Origin: Natronosporangium hydrolyticum
GTDB lineage: Bacteria > Actinomycetota > Actinomycetes > Mycobacteriales > Micromonosporaceae
DNA: 64,000 nucleotides
NCBI RefSeq assembly: GCF_016925615.1
Contig: NZ_CP070499.1
Coordinates: forward strand, 2,356,001 to 2,420,000
Direction of reading: 5' to 3'
Each line of letters starts with the position of its first letter. Positions within the stretch are counted from its first letter, which is position 1. The notes under the pieces are model-generated. The model did no database searches. It saw only the letters and a list, made by a program, of their open reading frames with translations, and was not told the origin of the DNA. Both the position numbers and the translations under genes were made by a program. This document shows positions 43,413-53,600 of the stretch, piece by piece.

Positions 43413-44846
43413 GTGCCCGCCGATCCGCCGCCGTCGTATGACGAGTTGGTGGCGTTGAACGCCGGGCTGGCCGCACGGCTGGAGCAGGCGCTGACGCGGA
43501 TCGCTGAGCTCGAGGCCCGGTTGAAGCAGTCGTCTGGCAACTCGTCGAAACCGCCGTCGAGTGACGGGCTGGCCAAGCCGGCGCCGAAGTCGCTGCGGGG
43601 TCGTTCGGGTCGCCGGCCGGGTCGCCCGGCCGGGGGCGAGGGCACCACCCTGTCCCAGGTGGCTGACCCGGACGTGACCCTCCGGCATGTGCCGGACGCC
43701 TGTGGCGGCTGCGGTGGCGGCCTGACCGGCGCGGCCGAGGTCGCGGTCACCCGCCGGCAGGTGTTCGACATCCCGCAGCCCCAGGTGGTGGTGACCGAGC
43801 ACCAGGTCGTCACCGTCGCCTGCGAGTGCGGGCAGCAGACCACCGCTGCGACACCGGCCGGGGTTACCGCGCCCGCGGTCTACGGACCTCGGATCGCCGC
43901 GATCGGCGTCTACCTGCTGCACGGGCAGTTCCTGTCCATCGGCCGGACCGCCGACGCGCTGCGTGACCTGTTCGGGCTGTCCGTCGCGTCGGCCACGGTC
44001 ACCGCCTGGGTCACCCGCGCCGCCCTCGGTGTCATCGACAAGGTGCTACCGGTGATCCGTGACCGCGTCCGACACGCGCCGGTCGCGCACTTCGACGAGA
44101 CCGGCATGCGCGTCGATGGTCGCCTCGCCTGGCTGCACTCGGCCTCCACACCCACCGACGTGCTCCTCACCGTGCACCGTCGACGCGGCACCGCCGCGAT
44201 GGACGACGCCGGCGTACTGCCCCGCTTCACCGGCGTCGCGGTGCATGACGCGTGGGCGCCGTACGACACCTACACCGACGCGGTCCACGCCCTGTGCAAC
44301 GCCCACGTCCTGCGGGAACTGGTCTACGTGGTCGACACCGCCACCGGGCAGGTCGCCGACCTCGCCGGCCAGGCCATCGGCGCCCTACGTCAACTTCACC
44401 ACCTGGTCAGCCACGCCCGCGCCAGCGGCGGTGAACCCCAACCGGCCGACCTGGCCGCACAGGCCCACCTGCTGCGCTCGGCCGTCGTGCTCGGCGCCAC
44501 GGCCACCGCCACCCGAGGGGACAAGCTGCAACGCAAGCACCACGCCCTGTTCGTGCGACTACGGGACCGACGCGCCGACTACCTGAGGTTCATCACCGAC
44601 CCTGCCGTGCCGTTCGACAACAACGCCGCCGAGCAGACCATCCGCATGCCGAAACTCCGCGGCAAGGTCTCCGGCGGCATGCGCACCCTCACCGGAGCCG
44701 AACACTTCGCCGCGATCCGCAGCTACACCGCCACCGCCACCCGACACGCCATCAACATGCTCGACGCCCTCACCCGAGCCGTCACCGGCAACCCTTGGAT
44801 CAGGGCTCCGGCGAAGTGTCGGAATGTCGGTTTCACGGCATGCTGA
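43413..44846 (+). CDS. IS66-family transposase
   Basis: 477 aa. N-terminal leucine-zipper-like segment ([21 protein letters not shown]) and the [13 protein letters not shown] motif, Zn-finger cysteines (CGGCGGG, then CECG), then a DDE core: [11 protein letters not shown] (first D), [10 protein letters not shown] (second D) and the [12 protein letters not shown] block (E). This matches the single-gene group of IS66 without orfA/orfB. The last residues ([14 protein letters not shown]) do not look like the usual IS66 end and may derive from the adjoining ISAs1 element. Confidence 0.88.
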   Translation: MPADPPPSYDELVALNAGLAARLEQALTRIAELEARLKQSSGNSSKPPSSDGLAKPAPKSLRGRSGRRPGRPAGGEGTTLSQVADPDVTLRHVPDACGGCGGGLTGAAEVAVTRRQVFDIPQPQVVVTEHQVVTVACECGQQTTAATPAGVTAPAVYGPRIAAIGVYLLHGQFLSIGRTADALRDLFGLSVASATVTAWVTRAALGVIDKVLPVIRDRVRHAPVAHFDETGMRVDGRLAWLHSASTPTDVLLTVHRRRGTAAMDDAGVLPRFTGVAVHDAWAPYDTYTDAVHALCNAHVLRELVYVVDTATGQVADLAGQAIGALRQLHHLVSHARASGGEPQPADLAAQAHLLRSAVVLGATATATRGDKLQRKHHALFVRLRDRRADYLRFITDPAVPFDNNAAEQTIRMPKLRGKVSGGMRTLTGAEHFAAIRSYTATATRHAINMLDALTRAVTGNPWIRAPAKCRNVGFTAC

Positions 44847-45954
44847 TACCGAGGAGCTTGAGAGGCCGGTGAGCGTCGCGGGCGTTGCGGCGTAAGGCTT
44901 CGGCGATGTTGGCGGTGCCGTGGTGTTTCAGGATGCCGATGGCGAGGTTGCGTAGCCCGGCCATGGCTCTGGGTGCGGTGCCGGTGCGGACTTGGGAGGC
45001 GTCCTCGCCGTAGGTGACGTCTCGGATGTGGTGCAGGGCCTCGATGCGCCAGTGGCCGCGGATGTAGTCGGCCAGGTGGGCAGGGCTGGCTTGGTAGGCC
45101 GACAGGTTCGTGACGGCGTACATGGTGATTGTGCGCCAGCGGCGGGCGCCGATGGGTTTGGTGCGTCGGGTGATCCGCAGCGCCTGCGTCGCGTGGGGGA
45201 ACAGCAGGCCGGGTGTGGTGAGCACCTGGAGGCGGCGGATCTCGTCGCGGCCGTGGCCACGGCCGCGGGTGTGGTCGCCGACCGGTACCGCACCCCAGGG
45301 CAGGGCCCCCAGCTGCCGATACAGGTGTGGCTGGTTCGGCTTGATGATGAGCACGTAGGCGGCGTGTTTGACGGTGACCAGGAACTGGGCGTGCTCACGC
45401 TGGCCGTGCAGCGCGTCGGCGGTGACCACCGTCCTGGCCAGCTCCAGACCGGTCAGCAACGGCGCGAACGCGGTGATCTCGTTGCTCTTGCCGGCTACGG
45501 CGACCTGGCCGAGCACTGCGGTCGTGTCGTGGCGCATCGCCGCCAGCAGATGCACCGCCGGAGTGGACTTCTCACCGCTGCCGCGCAAGGTTTTGCCGTC
45601 GACGGCCACGGCTGGCCATGGGTCGCGTGGGGTCGGCGGCTCGACCGCAGGCGGTGCCGGGGCCGGTGACAGGCCGTCCAGCCAGGCGCCGACGGCGGTG
45701 TCCAACGCGTCGCCGTCGATGCCGACCAGCACCCGCCGCACCGTGGACTCATCCGGCGCCCGGACCAGACCGGTCAACGGATCACCACGTACACCCAACG
45801 CGGCAAGCACCTCTGCCGGAGCGTCGGCGGCCCATTCCCCGACCGCAGCCAGCGACCTGGCACCGGCCAGCACCGCGCAGACCGCCACCGACAACAGGCT
45901 GGCCAGCCGATGCCGCACACCGCGACGATCGCGCGGGTCAGGCACCGTGGCCAA
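44833..45954 (-). CDS. ISAs1-family transposase
   Basis: 373 aa from a TTG codon. [20 protein letters not shown] is the typical N-terminal motif; [11 protein letters not shown] (first D), [18 protein letters not shown] (second D) and [20 protein letters not shown] (E) form the DDE core. The frame stays open about 36 codons further upstream (ERGLVAH before LATVPDP), to a stop near 46066, without an ATG or GTG, so the true N-terminus is uncertain and its start may be damaged. Confidence 0.85.
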   Translation of the reverse strand: MATVPDPRDRRGVRHRLASLLSVAVCAVLAGARSLAAVGEWAADAPAEVLAALGVRGDPLTGLVRAPDESTVRRVLVGIDGDALDTAVGAWLDGLSPAPAPPAVEPPTPRDPWPAVAVDGKTLRGSGEKSTPAVHLLAAMRHDTTAVLGQVAVAGKSNEITAFAPLLTGLELARTVVTADALHGQREHAQFLVTVKHAAYVLIIKPNQPHLYRQLGALPWGAVPVGDHTRGRGHGRDEIRRLQVLTTPGLLFPHATQALRITRRTKPIGARRWRTITMYAVTNLSAYQASPAHLADYIRGHWRIEALHHIRDVTYGEDASQVRTGTAPRAMAGLRNLAIGILKHHGTANIAEALRRNARDAHRPLKLLGISMP

Positions 45955-46258
45955 ATGCGCGACCAGCCCTCGCTCGGGCGGGGTGGGCCGGTCACGGTGA
46001 CCCAGACGACCGGACAGACGGGCAAGCAGGGATGATGGGGCAGCAGGAACGGTCTTCCTTCAAGATCAGAGGATTCGACACCCAAATGATCTCGAGGACC
46101 GTGCCTGCTCTCTGCTGGCGCCACGCTACGGGAGCGCCTCACCCAATAACGTCTAACCAGGACAAATCGCTACCTTGCCGGAGCCCTGGTCCGTAGCGTG
46201 AGGCGAAGTCTGCGGCGTCGTTACTGGCTCTACCAGGTGGGCGGGGTCGGCAGGCCTG
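45955..46258. other. 304-bp stretch between the ISAs1 gene and the HNH gene
   Basis: The first ~110 bp look like an in-frame upstream extension of the ISAs1 transposase without a start codon. The remainder (46070-46258) shows no gene. The outer end of the ISAs1 element probably lies here but I could not place it. Confidence 0.45.
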
Positions 46259-47194
46259 TTACGAGGTGAGGTAAACCTCGTCGAGGTGGCGTTCGAGGAA
46301 CTCACGGTTCGGTCGGTCCGCTGGCCGCTCAGGTACGGCGATCGGCTCCCCGGCGATCCGGTAGAGCTGCTCCCCGTTGCCGAAGTCGCTCCGCAGCCGC
46401 GGGCTGACCAGCAGCCGATGCTTCGGGTCGACCCCGAGATAGCCACGGTCGTAGAGGGTGTGGATGTCGGACCGCAGCAGCAGGCCATTGTCGAGTCGGT
46501 GCTGGCCACCGCGGGGAAGCGGTAGCACGTGTGCGGCCTGCAACACCGGTCGGATTCGGCTGCCCGTGATGGCGCATCGCCGGGCGTAGGCGTCCAGCAC
46601 GACGGCCTGGAAGGCGCGTTGCCCGAGCCGCTGGGGTGCCAGGCGTGGGTCACCGTAGGTCGGCCCCGGCAGGTGCCACGGCTCGCTGTAGTCCAGCTCG
46701 ATCCGCACCCCGAGTAGCCGGGTGATCAGCCCCGAGAAGTACTCCACCGCCGGGTGTTCGGCTAGGTCGTACCGTCTGCCCTGGACCAGGTTGGGGGCGA
46801 AGTCGGGCGGTGGGTCGCTGGGGTAGTCCGGCTCGAAGAACCGGGTGTCCCGGATCAGGACGCAGCCGATCACCGGGTCTTCCCACGGCTCGATCGGCGT
46901 GCGCCGGTACTGTGCGATCTGTCGGCGCAGGGCGGCGAGGCTGCTCACCCCGTTACTCTCGCCGTAGAGTTCCCAGGCCTCGGAGACCGGGAGGGCGACG
47001 AAGCCGCTGTAGAAGCCGCCGCCGACCACCCGGTTGTGCGGGTAGTGGGTCTTGAAGAAGAACGGCTCGCCCGGGTGCAGTGACCGGAATCGTCGCGCCC
47101 CGCTTGGCCGCCAGAAGTTGACCTCGTCCAGCGTGGGCCGCTCAGCGAGATACCGATACCACTCACCATCGGTAACGCCCACATACGCCCGCAT
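46259..47194 (-). CDS. HNH endonuclease with N-terminal PUA/EVE-like domain
   Basis: 311 aa. The HNH core is near the C-terminus: RRCAITGSRIRPVLQAAHVLP (first His), then RLDNGLLLRSDIHTLYDRGY (Asn and final His). The N-terminal ~140 residues (FWRPSGARRF, PGEPFFFKTHYPHNRVVGGG, FVALPVSEAWELYG) resemble PUA/EVE/ASCH-like folds that in other HNH enzymes read modified bases. This suggests a modification-dependent (type IV-like) restriction enzyme. The ATG at 47194 is chosen because the preceding in-frame residues are not conserved-looking. It is divergent from drmD, separated by 246 bp. Confidence 0.72.
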   Translation of the reverse strand: MRAYVGVTDGEWYRYLAERPTLDEVNFWRPSGARRFRSLHPGEPFFFKTHYPHNRVVGGGFYSGFVALPVSEAWELYGESNGVSSLAALRRQIAQYRRTPIEPWEDPVIGCVLIRDTRFFEPDYPSDPPPDFAPNLVQGRRYDLAEHPAVEYFSGLITRLLGVRIELDYSEPWHLPGPTYGDPRLAPQRLGQRAFQAVVLDAYARRCAITGSRIRPVLQAAHVLPLPRGGQHRLDNGLLLRSDIHTLYDRGYLGVDPKHRLLVSPRLRSDFGNGEQLYRIAGEPIAVPERPADRPNREFLERHLDEVYLTS

Positions 47195-47440
47195 GACGGT
47201 GAGTTTTCCACATGCGACGCCGACCTGTGGCGTGGCTACGCGCGGACGTGACCGAACCGCGACGTTTACCCGATACCTGCCTCGGCCGGTCGGTGGCGCG
47301 GTTGGCACCATTGGGTGTGATCCGCCGGACGGTCGTGGATCCACGTCCGGATTTGCGCCATGAAAAGATCTGGTGACCAGCGGGGTGCGCTCGGTGAGCA
47401 CTAGGTCAGGTAATCCAGTGGGGTGGTGGGAAGCGCAGCC

Positions 47441-50400
47441 ATGCAGGTGACGGCTCCGATAGCACAGCAGCCAACGGAGGTTGAGGTCAACGCCCTGGTC
47501 GAGGTCCGGGGGCACCGGTGGGTGGTCAGCGGCGTTGATCCTGGCCCGGATCAGGCCAGCACCGTGGTCAGCCTGCAGAGCGTCGAGGACGGGCGGTACG
47601 GCGAGACCCTCGAAGTGATCTGGGAGGTCGAGCCCGGCCGCCGGGTGCTGCCGGTGGGCTCGCTGCCTGAGCTGGAGCGCGGCGGGTTCGATCCGCCGCA
47701 ACGACTCGCCGCCTTTCTCGACGCGGTGCGCTGGTCGGCGGTCACCTCGGCGGACACCACCATGCTCCAGGCGCCGTTCCGCTCCGGGGTGGCGATCGAG
47801 AGCTACCAGCTCGAGCCGGTCGCCCGGGCGGTGGCGGCGCCGAACGTGAATCTGCTACTCGCCGACGATGTCGGGCTCGGTAAGACGATCGAGGCCGGGT
47901 TGGTCGCGCAGGAGCTGCTGCTGCGCCACCGCGCCCGTACCGTCATGATCGTCTGCCCGGCCGGGCTGACCACGAAGTGGCGCGACGAGATGGCCGACAA
48001 GTTCGGCCTCGACTTCACGATCATCGACAGCGAGCAGTGCGCGGCGCTGCGCCGCAGCCACGGCTCGGCCGCGAACCCCTTCCGCAGCTATCCGCTGAGC
48101 ATCGTCAGCCTGCCGTGGCTGCGCGGACCGAAGGCGCAGCGGCTGCTCGCCGAGGTGCTGCCACCGGAGCACCTGGCCGGCCGGCCGGTCTTCGACCTGC
48201 TGATCCTGGACGAGGCGCACCACGTCGCCCCCGCCGCGCCGAAGCAGGAGTACGCGGTGGACTCCCAGCAGACCAAGCTGATGCGCCGGCTGGCGCCGCA
48301 CTTCGAACACCGGCTGTTCCTGTCCGCCACCCCGCACAACGGCTACCCGAGCTCCTTCACCGCACTGCTGGAGGTGCTGGACCCGCGTCGGTTCGCCCGG
48401 GGGGTGCCGCCTGATGACGCGGCGCTCACCGAGACGGTGGTCCGCCGACTCAAGACCAGCATCGTCAACGACGACGGCAGCGCCCGGTTCCGGGAGCGGC
48501 GGACCGAGTCGTTGCCGGTCGACTACCCCGACGACGAGCGGGAAGTGCACGCGCTGCTCACCCGGTTCGCCGAGGTGCGCCGCGACAAGCTGCGGGCGCA
48601 GCGGGGGCAGCGCGCCACCGACCTGATCACGCTGCTGCTCAAGAAGCGGCTCTTCTCCTCGCCGGCGGCGTTCGCCCACACCGTCGGGGTGTATGCCCAG
48701 ACGCTGCGGGACCGGGCTTCCGGTGGCAGCGCGGCGCCGCCGCCCCGCTTCGATGAAGACCGGTGGTACGACGAGTTCCTCGACGAGCTGGACACCCTCG
48801 ACGACGAGCAGCTCGGCGAGGCCGAGGACAGCGCGCTCGGCACCTCAGCCCGGCTGACCCCGGAGGCCGAGGACGACGAGCTCGCGCTGCTGCGGCAGCT
48901 GGACACCTGGGCCCGCGCCCACGAGGGCCGCCCGGACGCCAAAGCCCGCGAACTGATCACCTTCCTGGAGAGCGTCTGCCGCCCGGACGGCAAACTGTGG
49001 ACCAATGAGCGGGTGGTGATCTTCACCGAGTATCGCGACACCCAACAGTGGCTGGAGGGTCTGCTGCGCCAGCACGGCCTGGGGGAGGAGCGGCTGGCCC
49101 TGCTCTACGGTGGGATAGCCGCCGACGAGCGGGAGCTGCTGCGGCTGGCGTTCCAGAAGGACCCGGCGGAGCATCCGGTGCGGATCCTGCTCGCCACCGA
49201 CGCCGCCAGCGAGGGCATCGACCTGCAGAACCACTGCTACCGGCTGGTCAACTACGACATCCCGTTCAACCCCAACAAGCTGGAGCAGCGGATCGGCCGG
49301 ATCGACCGGTACGGCCAGCGCCACCACCCGCAGATCTACCACTTCGTCGGTGCAGGTTGGCAGCGGCAGGCCGCCAACTCGTACGAGGCGGATCTGGAGT
49401 TTCTGTCGAGAGTGGCGAAGAAGGTCGCCTCGATGGAGGAGGACCTGGGCACGGTTAACGCGGTGCTCGCCGACGCCGTGCAACAGCGGATGCTGGGCCG
49501 GCTCGACCCCGGCTTCGATGTGGCCGCCGCCCGCCCCCGCCCGTCGAAGCGGCGCGGGGAGCGCGGCAGCGTGGCCGCCGAGCGCAACGTCCGGGAACAG
49601 ACCGCGCGGCTGCGGGCGGCGGTCGACGAGACCGTCGACCGGCTCGGCGTCACCCCGGCCACCGTGCACCGGGTGGTCGCCACCGCCCTGGACCTGGCCC
49701 GCCAACAGCCGCTGCGACCGCACTTGGACGAGCGCCAGCTCACCGAAGGGCTCTACGAGGTGCCGCCACTGACCGGCTCGTGGGCCCGCACCGCCGACGG
49801 GCTGATCGACCGGCTGGAGACCGAACGGCGCGGCGTCCCTGTCCAGCGGCCGATCACCTTCGACCAGACGGTGCTGCGCGACCGGGACGAGCAGGATGTC
49901 ATGCTCGCCCACCTCAACCACCCGCTGGTGGCGATGTCGACTGAGCTGCTGCGGGCGGCGGTGTGGAGCGGCGACACCGGGCTGCACCGGGCGGCCGCGG
50001 TGATCAGCGACCATCCGGACCTCACCGAAGGGCCGCTGCTCGCCGCGTACGCCCGGTACGTGCTGGTCGGCGCGGACGGTCTGCGGCTGCACGAGGAGGT
50101 GCTCTACGCCGGTGGCTGGCTGCGGCCGGACGGAAGGTTCGCCCGGCTGGAGAATCTGTCCACTCTGGATAGCATCCTGCGGCACGCGCTGGCCCACGGC
50201 ACCCCGGCCGGCCCCCGCCAGCAGGACCGGTTCGTCACCGCCTGGCCACGCGCCCGCGACGGCCTGGTGGCCGCCCTGAACTGGCGGGTCCGGGACCGGG
50301 AGGCGAGCCTGACCAACCAGCTGGACCGCCGCCGCGACAGCGAACACAAGCGGCTGACCGCCAACCTGGACCGGTTCGCCGCCACCCTGCGCGCGAAGCT

Positions 50401-50623
50401 CGACGACGAGCCGGAGGATGACCTGTTGACCTGGCTGAAGGACCCGAAGGAGCTGGCTCAGGCCCGGGCCGACCGGCGCGGCTGGGAGGAGCGGCTGACC
50501 CAGCTCGAACTCGACCGGCCGCGGCAGCTCGCCCGGATCGACGCCCGGTACGCCGAACGCACCCCCCACACCTTCCCGGTCGCGGTGGTGTGCGTGGTGC
50601 CGGAACGGGAGGCCACTCGATGA
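47441..50623 (+). CDS. drmD: DISARM SNF2-like helicase DrmD
   Basis: 1060-aa SF2 helicase. Motif I DDVGLGKTIEAGL near 142, motif II LDEAHH near 257, motif III SATPHNG, and the C-terminal RecA lobe with ATDAASEGIDLQ and QRIGRIDRYGQ. It is the class 1 DISARM-specific gene. It acts with DrmMI and the DrmABC core against incoming phage DNA. The ATG at 47441 gives MQVTAPIAQQ; an in-frame GTG at 47423 is possible. The stop overlaps drmMI by ATGA. Confidence 0.9.
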   Translation: MQVTAPIAQQPTEVEVNALVEVRGHRWVVSGVDPGPDQASTVVSLQSVEDGRYGETLEVIWEVEPGRRVLPVGSLPELERGGFDPPQRLAAFLDAVRWSAVTSADTTMLQAPFRSGVAIESYQLEPVARAVAAPNVNLLLADDVGLGKTIEAGLVAQELLLRHRARTVMIVCPAGLTTKWRDEMADKFGLDFTIIDSEQCAALRRSHGSAANPFRSYPLSIVSLPWLRGPKAQRLLAEVLPPEHLAGRPVFDLLILDEAHHVAPAAPKQEYAVDSQQTKLMRRLAPHFEHRLFLSATPHNGYPSSFTALLEVLDPRRFARGVPPDDAALTETVVRRLKTSIVNDDGSARFRERRTESLPVDYPDDEREVHALLTRFAEVRRDKLRAQRGQRATDLITLLLKKRLFSSPAAFAHTVGVYAQTLRDRASGGSAAPPPRFDEDRWYDEFLDELDTLDDEQLGEAEDSALGTSARLTPEAEDDELALLRQLDTWARAHEGRPDAKARELITFLESVCRPDGKLWTNERVVIFTEYRDTQQWLEGLLRQHGLGEERLALLYGGIAADERELLRLAFQKDPAEHPVRILLATDAASEGIDLQNHCYRLVNYDIPFNPNKLEQRIGRIDRYGQRHHPQIYHFVGAGWQRQAANSYEADLEFLSRVAKKVASMEEDLGTVNAVLADAVQQRMLGRLDPGFDVAAARPRPSKRRGERGSVAAERNVREQTARLRAAVDETVDRLGVTPATVHRVVATALDLARQQPLRPHLDERQLTEGLYEVPPLTGSWARTADGLIDRLETERRGVPVQRPITFDQTVLRDRDEQDVMLAHLNHPLVAMSTELLRAAVWSGDTGLHRAAAVISDHPDLTEGPLLAAYARYVLVGADGLRLHEEVLYAGGWLRPDGRFARLENLSTLDSILRHALAHGTPAGPRQQDRFVTAWPRARDGLVAALNWRVRDREASLTNQLDRRRDSEHKRLTANLDRFAATLRAKLDDEPEDDLLTWLKDPKELAQARADRRGWEERLTQLELDRPRQLARIDARYAERTPHTFPVAVVCVVPEREATR

Positions 50624-53600
50624 CCGCCACCGCCCGCCGGGGCCGCCGCCCCGGGCCACCTCCGACCGATGGCCGGCAGCAGCACCTCGGCTGGCTGGCG
50701 ATGGTGGAGCCGACCGGTCCGTTCCTCACCCTGCCGGTGCTGCTGCAGGTTTGGCCGACGCTGGATGCGCTGGAGCCGGAGGCCCGGGACAAGCTGCGGG
50801 CCGCCCACGACACCTGGCGGACGGATCCGGATGGGGAGGCCACCAGCCTGACCTGGATCTGGCACGTGCTGCGGAACCTGCTCGACTGGCGCGAGGACGT
50901 GGAGACCGACCCGGCCGAGCTGGCCACGCTGGCGGCGACCGTGGCCGAGCACGAGGTGACGCTCACCCCGTCGTTCGCGCTGGTGGAGCCGGGGGAGCGG
51001 CTCAAGCCGGACGCCTGCCGGCTGCTCGGCCTGATCCTGCCGCCGGGCTCGGCACCCACGGTCCGGCTCGCCGGCGACACCTGGGCCGCCACCCCGGCCG
51101 ACCGGCTGGCGCATCTCTGCCGGGTGCACGGAGTCGAGCTGGGGCTGGCCACCGACGGTCGCTGGTGGACCCTGGTCTGGGCGCCGCGTGGTGGGGTCAC
51201 CACCACCGTCACCTTTGACGCGGTGAGCTGGCCGGAGCAGGCCGACCGCGACCTACTCCGGGCGTTCCGGTCGCTGCTGTGCCGGCGACGCTTCTTCAGC
51301 GTGCCCGACGACGAGACGCTGATCCCGCTGCTGCGCAAGAGCCTGGAGAACCAGGAGGAGGTCACCGAGGCGCTCGGCGCCCAGGTACGCCGAGCTGTGG
51401 AGCTGCTGGTTGACGCGATCGGCCGGTGGGACACCCGCGACCGGCAGGCCGGCGCCGACGGGCTCGGCGACCTGCCGGCGCAGGACGTCTACCGGGGCGC
51501 GGTGGCGGTGATGATGCGGGTAGTCTTCCTGCTCTTCGCCGAGGAGCGCGGGCTGCTGCCGGCCGACAACGACCTCTACGCCCAGGCATACTCGGCCGGC
51601 CGGCTGGCTGAGCGGCTGGAGCAGCGCGCCCGGGAGGGCAGCGAGGAGCAGTTGGAGCACAGCCACGCCGGCTGGCTGCGGCTGCTGGCCCTGTTCACCG
51701 CCGTCCACGGGGGAGTGCGGCACCCCCGGCTGACCCTACCCGCGTACGACGGGTCGATCTTCGACCCGGAGGTCTACCCCTGGCTGGCGCGGGTGCGGGT
51801 GGACGACCGCACCATCCTCCACATGCTCCGCTCGGTGCAGTACGTCCAGATCAAGCGGGAGCTACGCCGGCTGTCGTTCCGGGCGCTGGATGTGGAGGAG
51901 ATCGGCTACGTCTACGAGGGTCTGCTCTCCTTCGAAGGGCGGCGGGCCAGCGACACGGTGGTCGGGCTGATCGGCAAGGCCGGCAAAGAGGAGGAGGTGC
52001 CGCTGGCCGCGTTGGAGGCCCACGCGGCCGGAGCCTCGGACCCGGCGGCGCTGGCTGGCCGGCTCGCCGAGGCGTACAAGGACTCGGGCATCGGCACCCT
52101 GAAGGCGCTGACCAAGAAGCTCGCGCCGATGGACGAGGCCGAGCGGGCCGAAGCCCTGCGGCGGCTGCTGGCGGTCACCAACGGCGACCTGGCGCTGGCC
52201 GAGCGGCTGCTGCCGTTCGCCGGCATCCTCCGCACCGACCTGCGCGGCCTGCCGATGGTCTTCCTGCAGGACTCGCTGTATGTCACCGAGTCGCGGCTGC
52301 GCAAGAACACCGGCACCCACTACACGCCACGGTTCCTGGCCGAGCAGGTGGTCGAGGGGGCGCTGGAGCCGCTGGTCTACTCGCCCGGCCCGCTGCAGAC
52401 CGCCGACAAGGACGCCTGGGTGCTGCGCTCCCCGGCTGAGATCCTGTCCCTGAAGGTCGCCGACATCGCGATGGGGTCGGGGGCGTTTCTGGTCGCCGCC
52501 TGCCGCTACCTGGCCGCCAAGTTGGTGGAGGCCCGCGCCAGGGCGGGGGACGAGACGGCCTGGAAGCATCACAACGATGAGTACGGCGAGCGCCCGGCGG
52601 TCGACACCGAGGCCGACCCAGTGCTGGTCGCCGCCCGCCGCGAGATCATCGAGCACTGCCTGTACGGGGTGGACATCAACGAGATGGCTGTGGAGATGGC
52701 AAAGCTGTCACTGTGGCTGGTCTCGATGGACCCGCACCGCCCGTTCACCTTCCTCGACGACCGGCTGGCGGTCGGCGACTCGCTGCTCGGCATCACCTCG
52801 CTGGAGCAGTTGGAGTATCTCCACCTGGACCCGGCCGAGGGCCGGCGCTTGCATGAGGACCCGGACGCCCTCTTCGACGCCACCGGCGACGTGCGGGCGC
52901 TCGCGGCCGAGGTGGCGGCGCAGCGGGCCGCGATCGCGGCGCTGCCCGACGACGCTGCCAGCCTGCCCGAGAAACGTCGCCTGCTCGCCGAAGCCGAGGC
53001 GAAGACTGAGCAGGCCCGGCTCTACGCCGACCTTGTGGTGGGCGCCGCACTCGCCACCGCCGGCAAAGGTGCCCGGGCACGCGAACAGGTGGCGCTCGAA
53101 GCAGCGGAGAAGGCAATGTCGGCCGCCAAGGGCACCCCGGAGGGGCAAGCGAAGGCGCGGGATGCGGCGGATACCTGGCTCGCCACCGACGCCCCTGGTG
53201 AAGCCTTCCCCCGTCAACCCCTGCACTGGCCGCTGGTCTTCCCCGAAGTCTTTGCCGATGATGGCGGCTTCGCCGCCATCATCGGCAACCCGCCCTTCCT
53301 CGGAGGCAAGAAGATCAGCGGGGCTGCCGGTGGCGCGTATCGTGAGTACATCGTCGGCGCGGTGGGACGAGGTGTGAAGGTCAACGCCGATCTCATCGCC
53401 TACTTCGTCCTTCGAGCACACAGCCTTTTGGGGGGCAATGGCCAGGCAGGTCTGATAGCGACCAACACTTTGGCGCAGGGCGACACCCGCGAGGTAGGGC
53501 TGGAGCAAATTGTTGCCGCTGGCGTTGAGATTTGGCAAGCGGAGAAGAGTAAACCCTGGCCCGCGCGGTCCGCGGCACTCGAGTATTGCGCAGTCTGGAT

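Larger units (their letters stand above)
43413..45954. mobile_element. Insertion-sequence block: IS66-type and ISAs1-type elements in tail-to-tail contact
   Basis: Two transposase genes converge and overlap by 14 bp (44833-44846). Coordinates are the coding limits; I could not find terminal inverted repeats or target duplications by eye, so element ends are unknown. One of the two may have inserted into the other. Confidence 0.6.

Noticed and set aside
48845-50659. 604-codon open frame antisense to drmD
   Set aside because: Shadow of the helicase C-terminal domain; no ribosome binding site or domain.
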